Shown here: positions 59,491 through 64,000 of the stretch, one piece after another
How positions within the stretch are numbered: the stretch's first letter is position 1
Layout: each line of letters starts with the position of its first letter
From: Alcanivorax sp.
Lineage (GTDB): Bacteria; Pseudomonadota; Gammaproteobacteria; Pseudomonadales; Alcanivoracaceae
Direction of reading: 5' to 3'
NCBI RefSeq assembly: GCF_017794965.1
Contig: NZ_CP051240.1
Span: 2,666,001 to 2,730,000, forward strand
Length of the DNA: 64,000 bases
Made by a program: the position numbers and the translations under genes
The notes under the pieces: generated by a model
What the model was told of the DNA's origin: nothing
What the model saw: the letters and a program-made list of their open reading frames with translations, nothing else
The model's database searches: none

Positions 59491-61203
59491 ATGACGCGTC
59501 TTTTCATTTTGCCGCTGTGCGGCCTCCTACTCCTGCAGGGGTGCACCCATCAACCTGCTGATGTCACGCCAAAGCCCCCTCCCCGGGAACAGGCGGAGCC
59601 GGTCCCGCTGGCGCCTCCCGGTTATGACAGCGAATCACTGGCCGATCTGCTGGTGGCGGAAGTGGCGGCGCAACGCCAGGCCTACGGCGTGACCCTGGGG
59701 TACTACACCGATGTGGCCAAAAACACCGGAGACATCAAGGTACTCAGCCAGGCCTCCAAACTGGCCCACTATCTGGAAGATCACCATCAGGCACTGCAAC
59801 TCAGTCAGCAATGGCTGGAACAGGAACCACAAAGCGAGGAAGCCCTTCAGCTGGCTATCCTGTCCGAAATCCGGCTGGGCAACACTGAAGCCACCACCCG
59901 TTATCTGGACACCCTGCTCGGCACCCATGGCGAACCCGCCCTCGGCCGCCTGGTAGCACAGGCACGAGGGCTGGACGCCGAAGGCAACCTGCACTTGGTG
60001 GAAGCTCTGGCTCAACTGACGGACCACTACCCCGAACAGGCCCCCCTGTGGTACGCCCGCGCCCTCTGGAAAGAGCGTGAGGGGGACCTGCAAGCCGCTC
60101 TGGAGGCTGACGAACAGGCCCTCAAACGCATGCCCCGTCACGAAGACGCCCTGTTGCTCAAGGCGCAACTGCTCTACAAGCTGGGCGAAACGCGCAAGGC
60201 ACTGCGCCACCTGAAAAAGCTGGTCCGCAAATACCCGGATGCCCGCCGAACACGGCTGGCCTATGTGCGCATGCTGCTGGCTGAGGGCGACATCAAGCAG
60301 GCCGAAAAGCAGCTCAACATCATGGCCGAGCGCAACCCGGATGACCTGGATCTGAAATTTTCACTGGCCCTGCTGGCGCTGGAAGCCGGCGCCACCAATA
60401 CCGCCCGGGACCAGCTGGAACAGCTGCTGGCTCTGAATTACCGCCCTGACGAAGTGCACCTTTACCTGGCCCAGGGAGAAGAGCAGGACAAGAATCTGGA
60501 CGCGGCCATCGATCACTATCTCAGGGTGCGAGGCCCTCAATCCCTGCGCGCCCGGGTACAGGCGGCAAGGTTGCTGGTGGTTCAGGGAAATACAGGCCAG
60601 GCCTCCGCCTTGCTCAACGACCTGAAGAACCAGCATCCGGAGATGGCCACCAGCCTCACGCTCAGCGAGGCCGAGATGCTCAACAACAATGGTCAGGGAC
60701 AACAGGCGCTGACTCTGCTCAATACCGCCCTGGCGGCCAACCCGGACAACAAGGATCTGCGCTACAGTCGCGCCATGCTGTCAGAAAAAACGGGCGATCT
60801 GGCCCAACTGGAAACGGATTTGCGCCACATTCTCTCGCTCAATCCGGACGACTCCAGCGCCCTCAACGCGCTGGGCTACACCCTCGCCGACCGGACCGGC
60901 CGCCTGGAGGAAGCCCACGAGTATGTCTCCAGGGCTCTGGCATTGAGCCCGGAAGACCCGGCTATTCTCGATTCCATGGGCTGGGTGCTGTATCGCCAGG
61001 GCAAGCTCAAGGAGGCACGCAATTACCTGAGACGCGCCTACGAAAAATTCCCTGACCCGGAAGTGGCCGCCCATTACGGCGAAGTCCTGTGGAAACTGGG
61101 CGCCCAGAACCAGGCCCGCGAAATCTGGCGAGACGCCCTCAACAACAACCCGGACGCGCCCTTCGTCCGGGAGACCATGGAAAGACTTGGAGCCCGTCTT
61201 TGA
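59491..61203 (+). CDS. TPR-repeat lipoprotein
   Basis: 570 aa. Lipobox LQGC at about 15-18, then many TPR-like helical repeats from about 40 to the end (for instance LWYARALWKEREGDLQAALEADEQALKRMP and LNALGYTLADRTGRLEEAHEYVSRALALSPEDPAILDSMGWVLYRQGKLKEARNYLRRAYEKFPDPEVAAHYGEVLWKLG). It directly precedes lolB, an arrangement known in Pseudomonas and relatives. Likely an outer-membrane scaffold. Its stop overlaps the lolB start. Confidence 0.88.
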   Translation: MTRLFILPLCGLLLLQGCTHQPADVTPKPPPREQAEPVPLAPPGYDSESLADLLVAEVAAQRQAYGVTLGYYTDVAKNTGDIKVLSQASKLAHYLEDHHQALQLSQQWLEQEPQSEEALQLAILSEIRLGNTEATTRYLDTLLGTHGEPALGRLVAQARGLDAEGNLHLVEALAQLTDHYPEQAPLWYARALWKEREGDLQAALEADEQALKRMPRHEDALLLKAQLLYKLGETRKALRHLKKLVRKYPDARRTRLAYVRMLLAEGDIKQAEKQLNIMAERNPDDLDLKFSLALLALEAGATNTARDQLEQLLALNYRPDEVHLYLAQGEEQDKNLDAAIDHYLRVRGPQSLRARVQAARLLVVQGNTGQASALLNDLKNQHPEMATSLTLSEAEMLNNNGQGQQALTLLNTALAANPDNKDLRYSRAMLSEKTGDLAQLETDLRHILSLNPDDSSALNALGYTLADRTGRLEEAHEYVSRALALSPEDPAILDSMGWVLYRQGKLKEARNYLRRAYEKFPDPEVAAHYGEVLWKLGAQNQAREIWRDALNNNPDAPFVRETMERLGARL

Positions 61204-61769
61204 AAGCCCTAGCCCCCCTGATTGCCCTATTGTTTGTTCTGGGCGGCTGTCAGACCCGCCCTGCCAGCACAGAGACTTACACCCACCCGGGCCAGATCCA
61301 GCAGTGGCAAATGGATGGCAAACTGGGCTATCGCACCGCCAGTGACGGCGGCAGCGCCACCTTCGAATGGCAGCAAACCCCCACCCGCGGTGACATACGC
61401 TTTTCCGGCCCATTGGGCTTTGGTAGCGCCGAACTGCGCTGGGACACTGGCCGTGCCGAGCTGATCACGGCCAAGGAACAATACCAGGCCCGCAGCCCCG
61501 GGGAACTGGCCTGGCATCTGACCGGGTTCTGGCTGCCCATCTCGGCCCTCCAGTACTGGGCCCGTGGTCTGCCTTGGCCTGGTGCCCCGGGCGAAGCCAG
61601 CTACGATGACAGCGAGCAACTGCTGACGCTGGACCAGCTTGGCTGGCACCTGGAATTCGACCGTTACCAACCGGTCTCCGGTGTGAGCCTGCCCCACCGG
61701 GTCAAGGCACAACAGAATGGCAACCGGTTCACCCTGCTGATCAAGCAATGGGCACCCGGCAAGCCATGA
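61200..61769 (+). CDS. lolB: Outer-membrane lipoprotein receptor LolB
   Basis: 189-aa lipoprotein that takes lipoproteins from LolA and inserts them in the outer membrane. It starts at TTG 61200 (TTGA overlap with the upstream stop): GGAG sits seven bases before, and this start gives MKALAPLIALLFVLGGC with lipobox LGGC. No ATG in frame gives a signal peptide. WQMDGKLGYRTASDGGSATFEWQQ and LGFGSAELRWD match the family. Confidence 0.93.
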   Translation: MKALAPLIALLFVLGGCQTRPASTETYTHPGQIQQWQMDGKLGYRTASDGGSATFEWQQTPTRGDIRFSGPLGFGSAELRWDTGRAELITAKEQYQARSPGELAWHLTGFWLPISALQYWARGLPWPGAPGEASYDDSEQLLTLDQLGWHLEFDRYQPVSGVSLPHRVKAQQNGNRFTLLIKQWAPGKP

Positions 61770-62668
61770 CGCTCACACTCCCGGCCCCGGCCAAGCTCAA
61801 CCTGTTTCTGCATATCACCGGGCGTCGAAACGACGGCTACCACAGCCTGCAGACGCTATTTGCCCTGCTCGACCAGGGCGACACCCTGACCTTCGAGTCC
61901 GCACCCAGCCTGCAGCTGCACTGTGATGCCCCGCAAGTACCCTGCGATGAGAGCAACCTGATTCTCAAGGCAGCAGCCGGACTTCGGGAGCATACCGGCT
62001 GTCAGCAAGGCGCCCGGATCACGCTGGACAAGCGTCTTCCCATGGGCGGCGGGGTGGGCGGCGGCTCTTCCGATGCCGCCACCGCCCTGCTGGGGCTGAA
62101 TCAGCTCTGGGGGCTAAACCTGTCTCTGGCCACTCTTGCCGAACTGGGACTGTCATTGGGGGCAGATGTGCCCGTGTTCGTGAAGGGAAAATCCGCCTGG
62201 GCCGAGGGTGTGGGAGAGCAAATCACCCCCGTTTCACTGCCAGATGCACATTTTTTAGTCATTCATCCCGGAATTCATGTATCAACTGCTCGAATTTTCG
62301 GCGACCGGGAATTGACAAGGGATACCCCCATCAGTAAATTACCGGCCTCGCTTGAGGCGGTGCTGACCCGCGACTTTCACAACGACTGTGAAGCGGTGGC
62401 AACAAAGCACTTTCCGGAGATCGGAAAGACGCTGGACTGGCTCAGGCAACATACGGGCAACGCCCGTATGACCGGCACAGGCGCTTGCTGCTTTGCAAGA
62501 CTGACCGGACCGCAACAGGGGCAGCAATTGCTGCAACAGTTGCCACAACACTGGACAGGTTTCGTCGCTCGAAGCAGAAATACTTCCCCTCTTCATGAGG
62601 CACTGGCAAGGTTTCGAGAGACACAGAATTCAGGCGAATCTGCACAAACCGGAAAGACACACCGGTAA
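61766..62668 (+). CDS. ispE: 4-diphosphocytidyl-2-C-methyl-D-erythritol kinase
   Basis: 300-aa GHMP kinase of the MEP isoprenoid pathway. Lys in LPAPAKLNLFLHITGRRNDGYHSL, ATP motif LPMGGGVGGGSSDAATALLGLN, and MTGTGACCFARL. ATG 61766 overlaps the lolB stop by four bases. Followed by tRNA-Gln and prs. Confidence 0.96.
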   Translation: MTLTLPAPAKLNLFLHITGRRNDGYHSLQTLFALLDQGDTLTFESAPSLQLHCDAPQVPCDESNLILKAAAGLREHTGCQQGARITLDKRLPMGGGVGGGSSDAATALLGLNQLWGLNLSLATLAELGLSLGADVPVFVKGKSAWAEGVGEQITPVSLPDAHFLVIHPGIHVSTARIFGDRELTRDTPISKLPASLEAVLTRDFHNDCEAVATKHFPEIGKTLDWLRQHTGNARMTGTGACCFARLTGPQQGQQLLQQLPQHWTGFVARSRNTSPLHEALARFRETQNSGESAQTGKTHR

Positions 62669-62693
62669 AAAGTGCAGACCTGAAAACGAGTGT

Positions 62694-62769
62694 TGGGGTA
62701 TAGCCAAGTTGGTAAGGCAGCGGGTTTTGATCCCGTTATTCCCAGGTTCGAGTCCTGGTACCCCAGCCA
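62694..62769 (+). tRNA. glnX: tRNA-Gln, anticodon TTG
   Basis: 76 bases including an encoded CCA. Acceptor arms TGGGGTA/TACCCCA (62694-62700, 62759-62765), anticodon loop TTTTGAT with TTG at 62727-62729, T arm around GTTCGAGTC. Matches the E. coli tRNA-Gln pattern closely. Its place between ispE and prs is conserved in many gammaproteobacteria. Confidence 0.97.
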
Positions 62770-62843
62770 TATTTCCTCACCGGCCCCACCCCTTCCCCGG
62801 GGCCGGCATAATACACGACAGGTCATCACGAAGAGAGGCGCCA

Positions 62844-63803
62844 GTGTCCAAGCTCGTCGTTTTCACCGGTAATGCTACCCCCGAACTGGCCCGCTCGATG
62901 GTCAACCACCTGAATCTGCCGATCGGCAACGCCGATGTGGGCACCTTCAGCGACGGCGAAGTGGCCGTCGAGATTCAGGAAAATGTCCGCGGCAAGGACG
63001 TGTTCATCGTCCAGTCCACCTGCAACCCCACCAACAACAACATCATGGAACTGCTGGTCATGGCCGACGCTCTGCGTCGCTCCTCCGCTGGCCGGATTAC
63101 TGCCGTGATGCCGTACTTTGGTTACGCCCGTCAGGATCGCCGCGTGCGCTCCGCCCGTGTACCAATTACAGCCAAGGTGGTGGCCGACATGATTACCACC
63201 GTGGGCATCGACCGGGTGGTAACCGTTGACCTGCACGCCGACCAGATTCAGGGGTTCTTCGATATCCCGGTAGACAACGTCTACGCCACCCCGCTGATCG
63301 TGGCCGATATCGAGCGCCAGAAGCACGATGACCTGATGGTAGTCTCCCCGGATGTGGGCGGTGTAGTCCGCGCCCGTGCCCTGGCCAAGCAGCTCAACGA
63401 TGCGGACCTGGCCATCATCGACAAACGTCGGCCCAAGGCCAATGTTTCCCAGGTAATGCACATTATCGGTGAAGTAAAAGGCCGCACCTGCATCCTCGTT
63501 GATGACATGGTCGACACCGCCGGCACCCTGTGCAAGGCCGCCCAGGCCCTGAAGGACCACGGTGCCGCCAAGGTATATGCCTATATCACTCACCCGGTAC
63601 TGTCTGGCCCCGCCATCGACAACATTGCCGGCAGCGCCCTGGACCAGCTGGTGGTCACCGACACCATCCCGCTGTCTGAAGCCGGCCGTTCCTGCGACAA
63701 GATCCGGGTACTCAGCCTGGCACCGATGCTGGCTGAAACCATCCGCCGGGTGAACAACGAAGAGTCCCTGAGCGCCATGTTCGACCGGCTGGAGCTGGTT
63801 TAA
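62844..63803 (+). CDS. prs: Ribose-phosphate pyrophosphokinase
   Basis: 319-aa PRPP synthase for nucleotide, histidine and NAD synthesis. GTG start 62844 with GAGAGG six bases before; the protein begins MSKLVVFTGNATPELA. MPYFGYARQDRR, VDLHADQIQGFFDIPVDN (metal site), PRPP motif CILVDDMVDTAGTL. The longer frame from 62595 crosses the tRNA and is spurious. Confidence 0.97.
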   Translation: MSKLVVFTGNATPELARSMVNHLNLPIGNADVGTFSDGEVAVEIQENVRGKDVFIVQSTCNPTNNNIMELLVMADALRRSSAGRITAVMPYFGYARQDRRVRSARVPITAKVVADMITTVGIDRVVTVDLHADQIQGFFDIPVDNVYATPLIVADIERQKHDDLMVVSPDVGGVVRARALAKQLNDADLAIIDKRRPKANVSQVMHIIGEVKGRTCILVDDMVDTAGTLCKAAQALKDHGAAKVYAYITHPVLSGPAIDNIAGSALDQLVVTDTIPLSEAGRSCDKIRVLSLAPMLAETIRRVNNEESLSAMFDRLELV

Positions 63804-63810
63804 CAGGCCG

Positions 63811-63962
63811 CAGCACGCTTCACGCTGCACGCATCAACACGGAGCAGGTTTTCTTGATCTGCCAAGCCGGAGGCCGCGCACCAGACCTGGGCGCGGCCTC
63901 TTGCGTTTCAAACCTGACCCCACTTGTCGCGTTGTTGCATGGTGCGTGTTGCGTGTTGCCGC
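63811..63962. repeat. Inverted heptamer pair (CTTCACG type) with conserved core
   Basis: Left units CAGCACG, CTTCACG, CTGCACG, CATCAAC (63811-63838); right units CGCGTTG, TTGCATG, GTGCGTG, TTGCGTG, TTGCCGC (63928-63962), inverted. The core 63863-63912 is the reverse complement of 28388-28438 with few changes. It lies right after prs. Confidence 0.85.
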
Positions 63963-63977
63963 CCGAAGGGCCATAAT
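63949..63977 (+). promoter_or_regulatory. Weak promoter candidate downstream of prs
   Basis: TTGCGT (63949-63954), 17-base spacer, CATAAT (63972-63977). The -35 half lies within the last heptamer arm. The next gene is outside the window. Confidence 0.3.
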
Positions 63978-64000
63978 CGCGCCCCCGCGGAATCCTCCGT

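Overview
This window looks like chromosome of a marine gammaproteobacterium close to Pseudomonas and Oceanospirillales, and Alcanivorax or a close relative is my best guess. That guess rests on gene order and lipid-uptake genes, not on a marker I could search. Long blocks follow the Pseudomonas-type order: murA-hisG-hisD-hisC-algW, kdsD-kdsC-lptCAB-rpoN-hpf-ptsN-rapZ-NPr, pmbA/yjgA/tldD-nitrilase-yhdP-maf-mreDCB, gatCAB, and prmC-prfA-hemA / lolB-ispE-tRNA-Gln-prs.

Layout. 0-3.7 kb: cytochrome bc1 (petABC) downstream of rplM-rpsI. 3.9-6.5 kb: an aldo/keto reductase (tas), a long GACGCCT heptamer array, a REP-like element and a complete IS110-family element. 6.5-13 kb: accessory lipid genes (TetR regulator, FAD oxidoreductase, SGNH hydrolase, outer-membrane barrel, FadL, acyl-CoA dehydrogenase). 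13-19 kb: zapE, hydrolase, zapG/yhcB, lipid kinase, Nif3 protein and a DegS/AlgW periplasmic protease. 19-25 kb: hisC, hisD, short-form hisG, murA, ibaG and an orphan mlaC. 25-33.7 kb: KDO synthesis and LPS export, sigma-54 with its own sigma-54-type promoter, the nitrogen PTS and mgtE. 33.7-35.1 kb: a second IS110-family element. 35-49 kb: membrane protein, PmbA/TldD protease pair, a lipoprotein joining MORN repeats to a C13 peptidase, YhdP, Maf and MreBCD. 49.6-55 kb: GatCAB, a crotonase, a cyclic-nucleotide-fold protein and a 49-aa membrane protein. 55-64 kb: MoeB/ThiF-like enzyme, translation termination, haem synthesis, outer-membrane lipoprotein genes, tRNA-Gln and prs.

The most unusual content is between genes. 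(1) At least 15 intergenic loci carry 7-bp-period arrays of different sequence. Nine of them are inverted pairs flanking a hairpin or terminator, and several pairs share related core hairpins. (2) A REP-like palindrome family has two complete paired copies and one partial copy, with compensating stem changes. (3) Two diverged IS110-family elements are inserted at the same CT dinucleotide at the edge of such REP arms. Each has a left-end region that folds on paper like a bridge RNA, with guide segments matching its own target and its own ends. An unoccupied copy of the same site remains at about 19,242. These readings were made by eye, without folding software or database search.
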